Shown here piece by piece: positions 9,564 through 17,575 of a DNA stretch of 64,000 nucleotides (within the stretch, counting starts at the first letter, position 1; the number at the start of each line of letters is the position of its first letter). Position numbers and translations under genes: made by a program. The stretch is taken from assembly GCA_030432235.1 (NCBI GenBank), contig JAUIHT010000001.1, forward strand, positions 1,488,001-1,552,000, written 5' to 3'. The DNA comes from Verrucomicrobiia bacterium. Lineage in GTDB: Bacteria; Verrucomicrobiota; Verrucomicrobiia; Opitutales; Cerasicoccaceae. The notes beneath the pieces are model-generated. The model was not told the origin of the DNA and made no database searches. It saw only the letters and a program-made list of their open reading frames with translations.

Positions 9564-10205
9564 CTACCCGGCCAGGGCGGTGAAGAAGGCGCGCATTTTG
9601 CTCGGGTCTTTGATGCCGGGGGAGGCCTCCACGCCGCTGGCGACGTCTACCATGCGCGCGCCGGAGACACGCACAGCCTCGCGGATGTTGTCCGCGTTAA
9701 GGCCGCCGGCCAGGACGAAGCGCGTGTCAGGGTAGCGCTGCATCAGCTCGGCGAAGCCCAGCCAGTTGCCGGTTTTGCCCGTGCCGCCGTAGTCCTGCGC
9801 GTGGTAGGAGTCGATCAGGATGGTGTCAGCGAAGGCCAGTACGTTTTCGGGGAAGAGCTCGCCCGGCGGGATGCGCGGGGCCAGCCAGAGCGCCTCCCGC
9901 CCGACGATGCCGCTCCAGGCCGCTACCGTAGCCATGGCCACCTCCAGGTCGAAGTGCACCTGAAAATAGTCGAAACCGAGGTCCCCGTGCGCCTCCAGCT
10001 CCTGCGGGGTCGGGGAGACGTCCACGCAGACGCGCTTGCCTGCCGGTATGGAGTTCGACAAACGCCGTGCCTGAGACTCCGTGGCCATGCGGGGGGACTT
10101 GTCATAGCGGATCACGCCGCAGTAGTCCGCCCCCAGCTTGAGCGCGAGCTGAGCGTCCTCAACGCGGGTCATCCCGCAGACCTTGACACGGATTCCGGAT
10201 ATCAT
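9564..10205 (-). CDS. trpF: Phosphoribosylanthranilate isomerase
   Basis: The 213-residue single-domain TIM barrel carries out the Amadori rearrangement of phosphoribosylanthranilate in tryptophan synthesis. Supporting motifs are the N-terminal VKVCGMTRVEDA with the catalytic cysteine, the strand ILIDSYHAQDYGGTG with the general acid Asp and glycine-rich loop, and the phosphate-binding end FVLAGGLNADNI and VDVASGVE. The length matches the family. No other trp gene is present in the window. It lies downstream of lemA on the same strand, after a spacer containing short GCTAAAT repeats. Confidence 0.92.
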   Translation of the reverse strand: MISGIRVKVCGMTRVEDAQLALKLGADYCGVIRYDKSPRMATESQARRLSNSIPAGKRVCVDVSPTPQELEAHGDLGFDYFQVHFDLEVAMATVAAWSGIVGREALWLAPRIPPGELFPENVLAFADTILIDSYHAQDYGGTGKTGNWLGFAELMQRYPDTRFVLAGGLNADNIREAVRVSGARMVDVASGVEASPGIKDPSKMRAFFTALAG

Positions 10206-10218
10206 GGGAGAGAAATTG

Positions 10219-10322
10219 AACGCTAAATGCTAAATGCTAAACGCTAAATTTCATCCGGGTCACGAACACCACGGACAACTTCACCATGTTGTTAAGCATT
10301 CCGCGCTAGGCGTTCAGCGTTT
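10219..10322. repeat. GCTAAAT tandem repeats with imperfect inverted partner
   Basis: The left part, 10219-10248, holds four near copies of AACGCTAA/ATGCTAA. The right part near 10290-10322 has the partly complementary GTTAAGCATT and GGCGTTCAGCGTTTA. The element fills the lemA-trpF spacer and could form a long imperfect hairpin in RNA. I recognise no known regulator here. Confidence 0.5.
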
Positions 10323-10965
10323 ATTTGTCCGCGCTCCCAGTCCCGAAGTCCACCTTGGGAGCGGTGGTGGCGTCGGGGACGGCCTCGAAGTACTCGTCGC
10401 GTCGCTCCAGCCCGGCGAAGCCGGCGATGATGCTGTTGGGGAAAGTGCGGATGGTGGCGTTGTACTGCTGGACGGCCTCATTGTAACGGCGGCGTTCCAC
10501 CGAGATGCGGTTTTCCGTGCCTTCGAGTTGCGACTGCAGCGCTAGAAAGTTCTGGTTGGCTTTGAGGTCCGGGTAGCGCTCGGAAATGACCATCAGGCGG
10601 CCGAGGGCACCCTGGAGTTGCCCGGCGATGGTGGCCTTTTCGTCGACGGTTTTGGCCGCGGCCCACTGGCTGCGCAGCGCGGTGACTTCCGTGAGGACGT
10701 CGGACTCGTGCTGGGCATAGCCCTTGACCGTCTCCACGAGGTTCGGAATCAAATCGAAGCGTCGCTGGAGGACGGTTTCCACCTGGGCCCAGGAGCCGTC
10801 GACCTGCTCGTCGAGCTTGATCATCTTATTGTAGCTGCCCATCAGCCAGAACCCGGCGATGACCGCTATGAGCAGGGCTATGCCGGCCACGATGGCTGCG
10901 ACCATGCCGCAGCCCATGCCGCCGCTGTTGCTTTTGTTTCCGGTTAACTCACTGACAACACTCAT
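10321..10965 (-). CDS. lemA: LemA family protein
   Basis: The 214-residue protein has one N-terminal membrane helix (about residues 18-42, MVAAIVAGIALLIAV) followed by the LemA helical domain, with the conserved VDGSWAQVETVLQRRFDLIPNLVETVKGY, LMVISERYPDLKAN and RRRYNEAVQQYNATIRTFP regions. The topology predicted is a short N-terminus, one membrane anchor and a long helical domain outside the cytoplasm. LemA proteins are widespread and their molecular role is poorly known. It lies three bases after the nucleotidyltransferase-like gene, and the same transcription unit contains a TPM-domain protein; LemA and TPM genes are often neighbours. Confidence 0.92.
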   Translation of the reverse strand: MSVVSELTGNKSNSGGMGCGMVAAIVAGIALLIAVIAGFWLMGSYNKMIKLDEQVDGSWAQVETVLQRRFDLIPNLVETVKGYAQHESDVLTEVTALRSQWAAAKTVDEKATIAGQLQGALGRLMVISERYPDLKANQNFLALQSQLEGTENRISVERRRYNEAVQQYNATIRTFPNSIIAGFAGLERRDEYFEAVPDATTAPKVDFGTGSADK

Positions 10966-10968
10966 GGC

Positions 10969-11670
10969 TTACTTATCTTCAAGTGAGTCGACGGCGTCGA
11001 CTATTTGTTCCACGCTGTGCAGATAAGCGGCGAAAAGCCTGGGCACATCGTCGGGTTTGGCGGCCTTACGTTTGATGGCTTCGACTTGGCGGAAGGGTGC
11101 GGGGTCGAGGGAGATGACTCCGGCCAGTGCTGTCAGGGCCTCGTCGTTCGTGGCGGGGACCTCCTTGCCGAGGCAACGTAGGCTGGCGCGCACCAGGGTG
11201 GTGAAGGTGGCCAGCGAGCCCACCAGCGTTTCCGCGACCAGCTCGGGCTTGCCCCCGGCGGCCAGGTAGCGCTCGCGCAGTTGGATGAGCGCGCCCTTGA
11301 GTTCATGCTCGAGCTGCCAGCGCAGGTGGTGGGTTTCGACAAAGAGCCCGGCCAACGGGTCGTCCCCGGCCAACACCTTGTAATGGGCCTGCATGTCCAA
11401 AAGCTCGATGGGGAAGGCGTCGCGGGACTGCTGCAGGCGCGCCTCGGTGAAGAGCAGCGGGGCGCGGTTGCCAGCCTTAACCCACTCCTTGGCGGGCTTG
11501 GCCAGCGCGTCGAGCACGTCCATCCCCAGGCTTTTGCAGACGACCATCAGGTTGTAGTCCGATCTCTGCCCAGTGTGGTCACCGCGGACCGCGGAGCCGT
11601 AGAGGATGACGGAGACAAGCCCCTCGCCGAGGGCCTTTTGTAGGGTTTGGGTAAAGCTTTCCGGTGTCAT
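10969..11670 (-). CDS. Nucleotidyltransferase-domain protein
   Basis: The N-terminal part contains the minimal nucleotidyltransferase signature LYGSAVRGDHTGQRSDYNLMVV, with GS followed by an acidic pattern, although the second position of the usual DxD-type motif reads DYN, so catalytic competence is uncertain. The remaining 150 residues are mainly helical and could form a HEPN-like or substrate-binding domain. ATG at 11670 gives 233 residues; the in-frame extension upstream lies in an intergenic inverted repeat and is unlikely to be coding. It sits between the TPM-domain gene and lemA, three bases before lemA, so it probably shares their transcript. Substrate unknown. Confidence 0.7.
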   Translation of the reverse strand: MTPESFTQTLQKALGEGLVSVILYGSAVRGDHTGQRSDYNLMVVCKSLGMDVLDALAKPAKEWVKAGNRAPLLFTEARLQQSRDAFPIELLDMQAHYKVLAGDDPLAGLFVETHHLRWQLEHELKGALIQLRERYLAAGGKPELVAETLVGSLATFTTLVRASLRCLGKEVPATNDEALTALAGVISLDPAPFRQVEAIKRKAAKPDDVPRLFAAYLHSVEQIVDAVDSLEDK

Positions 11671-11694
11671 GATGCGAATGAGTCGATTGTTTTT

Positions 11695-11782
11695 AACCAC
11701 GAAACTAACGAAAAACACAAAAGGCTCCTAGAGCAGGCATCCTCGCCGTCTTCTTTTCGTGAATTTCATTCCTTTCGTGGTT
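11695..11782. repeat. Inverted repeat, ACCACGAAA family
   Basis: Perfect 10-bp arms AACCACGAAA (11695-11704) and TTTCGTGGTT (11773-11782) enclose further partial complementarity (AACGAAAAA against CTTTTCGTG). The motif is shared with the inner part of the repeat at 6762-6914. It fills the gap between two genes of the same strand. Confidence 0.6.
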
Positions 11783-11804
11783 CATCCTATTCAAGAAATA
11801 GTGT

Positions 11805-12650
11805 TTACCAGCCGCCGCTGGCGCCGCCTCCGCCGGAACTACCCCCGCCGAAGCCGCCAAAGCCGCCGCCTCCTCCTCCGCCGAAGCCGCCCCCGCCCCA
11901 GCCACCATGACCGCCACCTCCGCTACCCCATATCCAGGGGGTGTGGCGGCGTCCGTTGCGGTAGTAGCCTCGCCTGCGGTTATAGCTTCGAAAGAACGGG
12001 CCAAAGATTAGCATCAGAAAAATGATTAACAGGAAGAGGTCCTTAAGATTATCAATGAATTTGCCTTTGGGTTTCTTCTGTGGCGGCGGGGCCTTGTTCA
12101 ACTCCTGGCGGATGGTCGGGTCGCCCGCGATGAGGCCGTCGAGCTTGGTGACGACCTGCCGGATGCCGCCGGAGTAGTTCCCTGCCCGGAAGGCGGGTGC
12201 GGCCACGCGGTCGATGAGCGCCTTGGCCTGCGCATCGGTGATGGTTCCCTCCAGGCCGTAGCCGACCTCGATGCGCATTTTGCGGTCGTTCTTGGCCACG
12301 AGGAAGAGGACCCCCTGGTCGTGTTCGGCGCCCCCGATGCCCCACTTCTCAAAGAGGCGGTTGGCAAAGTCGTCAATCTGGCCGCCCTGCATGGAGTCGA
12401 TGGTCACGACCACGATGGCGGCGCTGTGCGCGTCCCAAGCCGCGCGGGCGGTATTTTCCATCGCTTGCTCGTCGCCGGGCTGGATGATGCCCGCGAAGTC
12501 GTGCACTGTCTTCGTCTTGTCCTGCGGGAGCGTCTCCCACAGTTCGGCTGCGTGCAGAGCGGGCCCGTTGGCCTGCAGACAGAGCGCTACGGCGAGAAGA
12601 CCGAGAGGGAAAAAGAGACGGCGGAGCTGCTCCGTAGGGAGACCAAGCAT
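11805..12650 (-). CDS. TPM-domain membrane protein with glycine-rich tail
   Basis: The 281-residue protein has an N-terminal signal-like hydrophobic segment (about residues 11-34), a TPM domain (VHDFAGIIQPGDEQAMENTAR, IVVVTIDSM, WGIGGAEHDQGVLFLVAKNDRKMRIEVGYGLEG), a second membrane helix at about 204-218 and a C-terminal tail made almost wholly of Gly, Ser, Trp and Phe. This matches the YgcG/TPM_phosphatase family, whose members are exported and then anchored by the second helix with the low-complexity tail last. Their biochemical role is uncertain in bacteria. It is the first gene of a run with the nucleotidyltransferase-like gene and lemA. The glycine tail may vary in length through slipped repeats. 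Confidence 0.85.
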   Translation of the reverse strand: MLGLPTEQLRRLFFPLGLLAVALCLQANGPALHAAELWETLPQDKTKTVHDFAGIIQPGDEQAMENTARAAWDAHSAAIVVVTIDSMQGGQIDDFANRLFEKWGIGGAEHDQGVLFLVAKNDRKMRIEVGYGLEGTITDAQAKALIDRVAAPAFRAGNYSGGIRQVVTKLDGLIAGDPTIRQELNKAPPPQKKPKGKFIDNLKDLFLLIIFLMLIFGPFFRSYNRRRGYYRNGRRHTPWIWGSGGGGHGGWGGGGFGGGGGGGFGGFGGGSSGGGGASGGW

Positions 12651-12769
12651 CCCCCTATCACGAAGGGGCTACTTGCCTCTTGCAAGGACAGAACGCGGCC
12701 AGGGCCATTCTTAAAACTTCAGTCTGGTATGTCTCTCTCTAATGGCGCGGTGCTCGGTCGTTCTTCTAA

Positions 12770-13207
12770 CCCTACCTGCGCCGCATCCGCATCCTCGAGG
12801 CCCGCCATGGCGACGTCCCGCTGGAAATCCTCCTCGCCGTCGGCCGCTTCGACCTCGCCCGCGCGGTCGAGGCCGGCTCGCACGGCCACGGGCACGACCA
12901 CCACCACGGCGAGGCCGGCGCACAGTTCCAGACCTGGAGCTACGAGACGGATAAACCCTTCGACGCGGAGGCTCTGCGCGAGATGGTCCGCCGCGAACTC
13001 CCGGCCAACCTTTACCGCTGCAAAGGCATCGTCCACGTCGCCGAGGCTCCCGAGGCCCGCCACAGCCTGCAGGCCGTCGGTCGCCGCACCGAGCTGACCG
13101 CCCTCGGCCCCTGGGGTAGGGCCCCGCGCCGCAGCCGCATCGTCGCCATCGGCTCCCGGCTCGACCAGCCCGCTCTCACCGCGCTCTTCGACCGCTGCCT
13201 GGCCTGA
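12770..13207 (+). pseudogene. 5'-truncated CobW/ZNG1-type metallochaperone remnant
   Basis: The reading frame ending at 13207 encodes about 145 residues typical of the C-terminal part of CobW-family GTP-dependent metal chaperones: LEARHGDVPLEILLAVGRFDLARA, then a histidine-rich loop (GHGHDHHHGE), then the CobW_C domain (FDAEALREMVRRELPANLYRCKGIVHVAE and an RRSRIVAIGSRLD end). An in-frame TAA at 12767 stops it just before the homologous part, and no P-loop GTPase domain is present anywhere upstream. Later in-frame starts exist (ATG at 12983), but these cut through the domain. It is best seen as a decayed gene remnant between the TPM gene and a PEP-CTERM gene. Base composition is very GC-rich, like the core genes. 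Confidence 0.7.
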
Positions 13208-13390
13208 GCTCTGCGGGGTGGCGTTTTGAGAGGCTTTGCGCCCAGCGTAACGCGGAAAAGCGTTTCTAAAACAGGATTCGCCTGCCGTATTTGGAGCTTA
13301 TCATAGGGTTAAGAATCTAAATATGGCGGGAAAAATGCTTGATAATGTAGCTAGAATTAACCCTAATGACTATTATTGCATTCACTACCT

Positions 13391-13999
13391 ATGAAAACCA
13401 AACTGTTCCTTGCTGTTGCAAGTTTCGCGCTGTCTCTGACAGCGCCGCTGATGGGCATCATCAACATCACTGCCGTTGAGAGCCCATCCGGGGTCACCAT
13501 CAGCTTCAGTGGATCTCTGGACCTTACGGGCCTCACGAAATCCACCAAAGCGGCTTTTACCAATGGCTACGTAGCTTCGTATTCTGCCAATGGGGATATC
13601 TTCATTGCCCCACCTTCAGCGGAGCCCTTTGCGGAGGCGGACCGCTACACTGGTTCCATCACTTTTTATTCTGGCAACTTCGGTATCAACACGGGCGTTG
13701 CGGTGCCTCCCACCTCTTATTCCGGAACATCGATTATAGGCATTGACCCGCTTACCACCAGCTCGATCCTCGTGCCGTCAGGCTACACCAGTGGTACTAT
13801 CTCCGGCAGCAATTACTACGAGGACATGACGCTTGCTGACTTGGGCTTCAGTCCGGTTCCCAACACCTACACGACCTCCTGGGCGGCGGACTCCATCGTG
13901 ATTAGCACCTCGACTGTTCCTGAGCCGACGACCTATGCCGCTCTGGCCGGGGTAGCTGTTCTCGGTCTGGCCGCCCTGCGCCGCCGCAAGGTCGCCTAA
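13391..13999 (+). CDS. PEP-CTERM sorting-domain protein, hypothetical
   Basis: The 202-residue product starts with a secretion signal (MKTKLFLAVASFALSLTAPLMG) and ends with a PEP-CTERM signal: VPEPTTYAALAGVAVLGLAALRRR. Proteins with this tail are exported, cut by an exosortase and delivered to the cell surface or matrix. The central part, rich in Ser, Thr, Gly and Ala, matches no enzyme I know. The ATG at 13391 is preferred to an in-frame TTG 15 bases upstream. A strong rho-independent terminator follows. No exosortase gene is in the window. Confidence 0.8.
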   Translation: MKTKLFLAVASFALSLTAPLMGIINITAVESPSGVTISFSGSLDLTGLTKSTKAAFTNGYVASYSANGDIFIAPPSAEPFAEADRYTGSITFYSGNFGINTGVAVPPTSYSGTSIIGIDPLTTSSILVPSGYTSGTISGSNYYEDMTLADLGFSPVPNTYTTSWAADSIVISTSTVPEPTTYAALAGVAVLGLAALRRRKVA

Positions 14000-14021
14000 G
14001 TCGAGCGACATTCCTTTCCCA

Positions 14022-14052
14022 AAAGCCGCGAGCATGAGTTCGCGGTTTTTTT
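14022..14052 (+). terminator. Rho-independent terminator
   Basis: A stem CCGCGA/TCGCGG with an 8-nt loop is followed by a run of seven T. It sits 25 bases after the stop of the PEP-CTERM gene. Confidence 0.75.
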
Positions 14053-14083
14053 GTTTCAGATATTGCTCGCTGAGACGGTTGCC

Positions 14084-14383
14084 CTAATCAATGACCGGAT
14101 GGCCCCTGGCGGCGTGCCAGAGGCGCACGACATACACTTTCTGCGTCTCGTCGTGGACTTCGTAAATCAGCCGATAGGGTGAGAGAATGAGTTCACGGAG
14201 CGTTTCCACCTGAAACTCGGGCACGACTCGCCCGCTATTCGGGTGGAGCGCGGCTTGCTCAATATGGTCAATGATGGCCTCGCCAAAGCGTGCAGCCGCC
14301 ACGGGGTCGTCGCTGGCAATATAGGAAACGAGTTGCGCCAGGTCGTTTCGCGCGGTCTCGGTCCAGACTATCGGGTAAGCCAT
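14084..14383 (-). CDS. RelE/ParE-family toxin
   Basis: The 99-residue protein has the ParE-like pattern: an N-terminal strand (MAYPIVWTETARNDLAQLVSYIA), DPVAAARFGEAIIDHIE, HPNSGRVVPEF, and the C-terminal strands ELILSPYRLIYEVHD and VYVVRLWHAARGHP. ParE-type toxins inhibit gyrase whereas RelE-type toxins cleave mRNA; the sequence is closer to ParE but does not settle the target. Its start overlaps the end of the antitoxin gene by 16 bases, the usual antitoxin-then-toxin order. Confidence 0.85.
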   Translation of the reverse strand: MAYPIVWTETARNDLAQLVSYIASDDPVAAARFGEAIIDHIEQAALHPNSGRVVPEFQVETLRELILSPYRLIYEVHDETQKVYVVRLWHAARGHPVID

Positions 14384-14553
14384 GCCTTGAGGCTTTCTTT
14401 GACTTCCTCATGAGGCACGACTTTGCCCTCACGGATGTCCCGACGCCCGCGCTCGATGGCGGCCATGAAGTGAATGCGTTCCTCGATTTCCTCCCAGGTG
14501 GCGTCCTCGGGGAGGCCCTTGATGGAGTCCAGCGCAATTTCCTTCGTGCTCAT
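14368..14553 (-). CDS. Antitoxin of the ParE-type pair
   Basis: The 61-residue protein begins MSTKEIALDSIKGLPEDATWEEIEERIHF and has the acidic, helical pattern of small antitoxins found with RelE/ParE toxins. I see no confident ribbon-helix-helix N-terminus, so DNA-binding autoregulation is not certain. It is upstream of, and overlaps, the toxin gene. Both lie downstream of ispG on the same strand but are separated from it by about 65 bases, so they may have their own promoter. Confidence 0.75.
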   Translation of the reverse strand: MSTKEIALDSIKGLPEDATWEEIEERIHFMAAIERGRRDIREGKVVPHEEVKESLKAWLTR

Positions 14554-14617
14554 GGAATCTGGAGGATGTTTAATTGGCTTGTTGGATGCAATATTGAATT
14601 GCTTTCACCGGTTTGCC

Positions 14618-16693
14618 TTACGCACCCACCGGCTCTTCGACGGGATCGACCCATTTGCCGTGACGGCGGATGAGGTCTTCGAGGCGGTCGAGGGCTTCGG
14701 CCTCGGGGATGTTGAACTCCACGCACTCCTTGCCGACGTAGAGGTTGATCTTGTTGGGCGCGCCGCCGACGTAGCCGAAGTCCGCGTCGGCCATTTCTCC
14801 GGGGCCGTTGACGATGCAGCCCATGACCGCGATGGTCACGCCCTTGAGGTGCCCGGTGCGGCCTTTGATGCGCTGCGTGACTTCCTGCAGGTCGAACAGC
14901 GTGCGCCCGCAGCTGGGGCAGGCCACGTATTCGGTCTTTACGGTGCGCATGCGCGCGCCTTGCAGGATGTTGTAGGCGAGGTTGGTGGCGCGGACCGGAT
15001 CGTCGACGTTCTCCGTACTGATGAGATCCCCGGCGCCGTCGGCGAAGATATTGCCGACGAACATGGAAGCCTCCAGGAGCTGCCGCCCGAAGCCTTCGCC
15101 GTCGAGGATGGTGAAGCCGGGTTCGTAGCGCAGCCACAGCGGCGAACGGATATTCTGAATCGCGAGCGTATTGACCAGCGCGCGGTAGGCCCCGAGCGGG
15201 TGCGTGTCGTCCGGCTTGTCGTCAAAGGCGCTGAGGGTGCGCGCGGTGGTGCACGTAAAGATAAGGTTGTTTTCGTCGATGGCTTTGAACTCCTCGGCGA
15301 AGTCTTCCACGTCCATGGCGGGCAGGTTAACTGCCAGCAGGCCACCGCGGGACTTGACGAACTCACCCCAGGCCATGACCTCGCCGGCGTCTTTTGTCAG
15401 GGTGGGGCAGATTACCAGACGCGGGCCCTGCAGTGTGGCGATGGCGGAGAGGTTGTCGGGGGTGAGACCGGGGGCGACTTCGAGCACGAAAGCCTTCACC
15501 TCTGATGCCAATTGCAAGGCGGCAAAGTTGAAAGCCTCGGCATCGGCGGCGTCCTTGATTTCCAGCAGCAGGCCTTCGATGCGGGCGTCTTTCAACTGCT
15601 TCTGGGCAGCCTTGGCGGTGGCCACGATCTGCTCGGCCTCGGTGGAGAGCTTGCCGGGGATCTTGGTGATAACGCGCGGCGGCTCCAGCGGGTTGATGAG
15701 CGTCTGCGGGCCGAAGCTTACTTCGACCACATCGCGCTTTTTGTACTCGTAAGGGTTGACCAGCTCGGCGTGCGGGTACTGCGGCTCGACGGCGTCGCAG
15801 TTCGCCCACAACGCTTCGGCGCGACGGGCGAGGTCACTGGCGACGGGCACCTCGTACCACGGGTCTTCGGTCAGAGAGACGCGGATGGTGTCCCCGAGGC
15901 CGTCGTAAAGGAGCGCGCCGATGCCGATGGCGCTCTTGATGCGGGCGTCCTCGCCGTCGCCGGCCTCGGTCACGCCGAGGTGGAGCGGGTAGCGCATGTT
16001 TTCCTCCAACATCTTGGCCACGACCAGGCGGTAGGCGGCGATCATGACCTTGGTGTTGCTGGACTTCATCGAGAGGATGATGTCGTGGAAGTTGTGGCTC
16101 TCGCAGATGCGGATGAACTCCAGCGCGCTCTCGACCATGCCGAGGGGGCTGTCCCCGTAGCGGTTCATGAGGCGGTCGGAGAGGCTGCCGTGGTTGGTGC
16201 CGATGCGGAGGGCACGGCCCAGCTCCTTGGCGCGGAGCACAAGCGGGGTGAAGGCCTCGTGGAGACGCTCCAGCTCGAGGTCGTAGTCCTTGTCCGAGTA
16301 CTCCTTGACCGCGAACTTCTTCTTGTCGGCGTAGTTGCCGGGATTCACGCGGACCTTCTCCACGTGCTCGACGGCCACCATGGCGGCGCTGGGCAGAAAG
16401 TGGATGTCGGCCACCAGCGGGGTCTCGGCAAAGCCGGCGGCGGAAAACTGCGCGCGGATGTCCTTCAAGGCCTCGGCGGCCTGCTTGTTCGGCGCGGTGA
16501 TGCGGACGACCTCGCAGCCGGCCTCAGCCAGGCGGATGCACTGCTTGACCGTCGCGGCCACGTCCTGGGTCAGGCTGGTGGTCATGGACTGCACCCGGAT
16601 GGGGTTGTTTCCGCCCACGCCGACATTGCCGACCTTCACCTCGCGGGTTTGGCGGCGCTTGGCCACGAATCGGGATTCACAATAAAGCTGCAT
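14618..16693 (-). CDS. ispG: 4-hydroxy-3-methylbut-2-enyl diphosphate synthase, long form
   Basis: IspG (GcpE) reduces methylerythritol cyclodiphosphate to HMBPP in the MEP isoprenoid pathway using a 4Fe-4S cluster. The N-terminal TIM barrel shows GGNNPIRVQSMTTSLTQD, VADIHFLP and KVRVNPGNYAD; the C-terminal domain holds the cluster ligands Cys592, Cys595, Cys626 (in MGCIVNGPGEM) and Glu633. At 691 residues it is the long three-domain form, with an additional segment of roughly 250 residues between barrel and cluster domain. Chlamydiae, Bacteroidetes, plants and related bacteria have this form, while E. coli has about 370 residues. All the key residues appear present. Confidence 0.96.
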   Translation of the reverse strand: MQLYCESRFVAKRRQTREVKVGNVGVGGNNPIRVQSMTTSLTQDVAATVKQCIRLAEAGCEVVRITAPNKQAAEALKDIRAQFSAAGFAETPLVADIHFLPSAAMVAVEHVEKVRVNPGNYADKKKFAVKEYSDKDYDLELERLHEAFTPLVLRAKELGRALRIGTNHGSLSDRLMNRYGDSPLGMVESALEFIRICESHNFHDIILSMKSSNTKVMIAAYRLVVAKMLEENMRYPLHLGVTEAGDGEDARIKSAIGIGALLYDGLGDTIRVSLTEDPWYEVPVASDLARRAEALWANCDAVEPQYPHAELVNPYEYKKRDVVEVSFGPQTLINPLEPPRVITKIPGKLSTEAEQIVATAKAAQKQLKDARIEGLLLEIKDAADAEAFNFAALQLASEVKAFVLEVAPGLTPDNLSAIATLQGPRLVICPTLTKDAGEVMAWGEFVKSRGGLLAVNLPAMDVEDFAEEFKAIDENNLIFTCTTARTLSAFDDKPDDTHPLGAYRALVNTLAIQNIRSPLWLRYEPGFTILDGEGFGRQLLEASMFVGNIFADGAGDLISTENVDDPVRATNLAYNILQGARMRTVKTEYVACPSCGRTLFDLQEVTQRIKGRTGHLKGVTIAVMGCIVNGPGEMADADFGYVGGAPNKINLYVGKECVEFNIPEAEALDRLEDLIRRHGKWVDPVEEPVGA

Positions 16694-16715
16694 AAAAATT
16701 TGGAATCGGGATTAT

Positions 16716-16743
16716 AACCACGGAAGTCCGTAGGTCACGGAGA
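16716..16743. repeat. CCACGGAAG/CACGGAG repeat
   Basis: This short stretch reads ACCACGGAAGTCCGTAGG followed by TCACGGAGAAAAA. It resembles the ACCACGAAG-type motifs at 6762-6914 and 11695-11782. No good inverted partner is visible, so it may be a single decayed copy. It lies just upstream of ispG. Confidence 0.4.
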
Positions 16744-16872
16744 AAAACAGGGGGCGTTTCGATTTTCTCTGGCCATGGGCACCGTATTATGCTGCCCTAA
16801 TTTTACTGCTCGTTTCAGCCAATGTACATGCATTGCCTGAATTTCTCATATTAAGCTCTATACTACTGCGTT

Positions 16873-17538
16873 ATGAAAAAGAATCCTGCTACACTACAGA
16901 AAGTTGCCCCCGCCACACTCGGTTCCCTGCTCGCAGCGGGCTCTGCCCAGGGCATGATTGTCTATTTAGATGCGGCCAACGCCATTTCCCTGTCCCAAAG
17001 CGATGGAGCAACAAGCGTTGACTGGAATATCGATCAAGCTGGCCGAGTAGAGGCGAGGCTGGTTGGAGTCACCTCATACAATGGTATTTTTCTCGATAGT
17101 GTTTTTTCGGGTACGCATAACTTTGGAGCCTTTCAGGCTGGCTTCTTAAATATGCCCAATCTAGCAACTGGCTATGTCATGAGCACAGGAGTCATCGACA
17201 CCAACTCAGGACCTTTTTTTGGCGAAGGATATGTAATCAGTTACAGTAATTTTCAAATTGCAAAAGGTTTCACTAGTGGTGAAGCAGGCTATATTGGATT
17301 TAAATTCGGTACTTTAGCATCACCTATTTTTGGCTGGGCGAGTATCACGCTGACCACGGGGGCCAATTATAGTATGACCATCAATGAATGGGCCTACGAA
17401 ACCACTGGGGCCGGCATCCAGGTGGGCGACAAGGGGGTCGTCCCTGAGCCGGAGACAACCGCTGCAGGACTGGCAGGCCTCGCCCTCGGCGCTGCGGGAC
17501 TCCGTCGCCTGCGCAAGCGCAAGGCGGCTTCCAATTAA
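16873..17538 (+). CDS. PEP-CTERM sorting-domain protein, hypothetical
   Basis: The 221-residue product has an N-terminal signal (MKKNPATLQKVAPATLGSLLA, ending near SAQG) and a C-terminal PEP-CTERM tail, VVPEPETTAAGLAGLALGAAGLRRL with a basic end. The body, with NFGAFQAGFLN, IGFKFG and FGWASITLTTG, resembles the short secreted 'PEP-CTERM sorting domain-containing protein' group often seen in Verrucomicrobia and has no enzymatic motif. The middle of the gene is AT-richer than its two ends and than nadA and ispG nearby. It converges on nadA. Confidence 0.8.
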   Translation: MKKNPATLQKVAPATLGSLLAAGSAQGMIVYLDAANAISLSQSDGATSVDWNIDQAGRVEARLVGVTSYNGIFLDSVFSGTHNFGAFQAGFLNMPNLATGYVMSTGVIDTNSGPFFGEGYVISYSNFQIAKGFTSGEAGYIGFKFGTLASPIFGWASITLTTGANYSMTINEWAYETTGAGIQVGDKGVVPEPETTAAGLAGLALGAAGLRRLRKRKAASN

Positions 17539-17575
17539 TTTTCCCGTCCTTTCCGCTCTTCCTGTTAAACACCTC

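Noticed and set aside
12641-12668. CCCC/GGGG hairpin before the TPM-domain gene as a terminator or riboswitch
   Set aside because: The stem is only four bases long and has no T-run or conserved fold.
15512-16717. About 400-codon frame antisense to ispG
   Set aside because: ispG is unmistakable on the minus strand with its cluster ligands in place; the opposite frame has no recognisable sequence.
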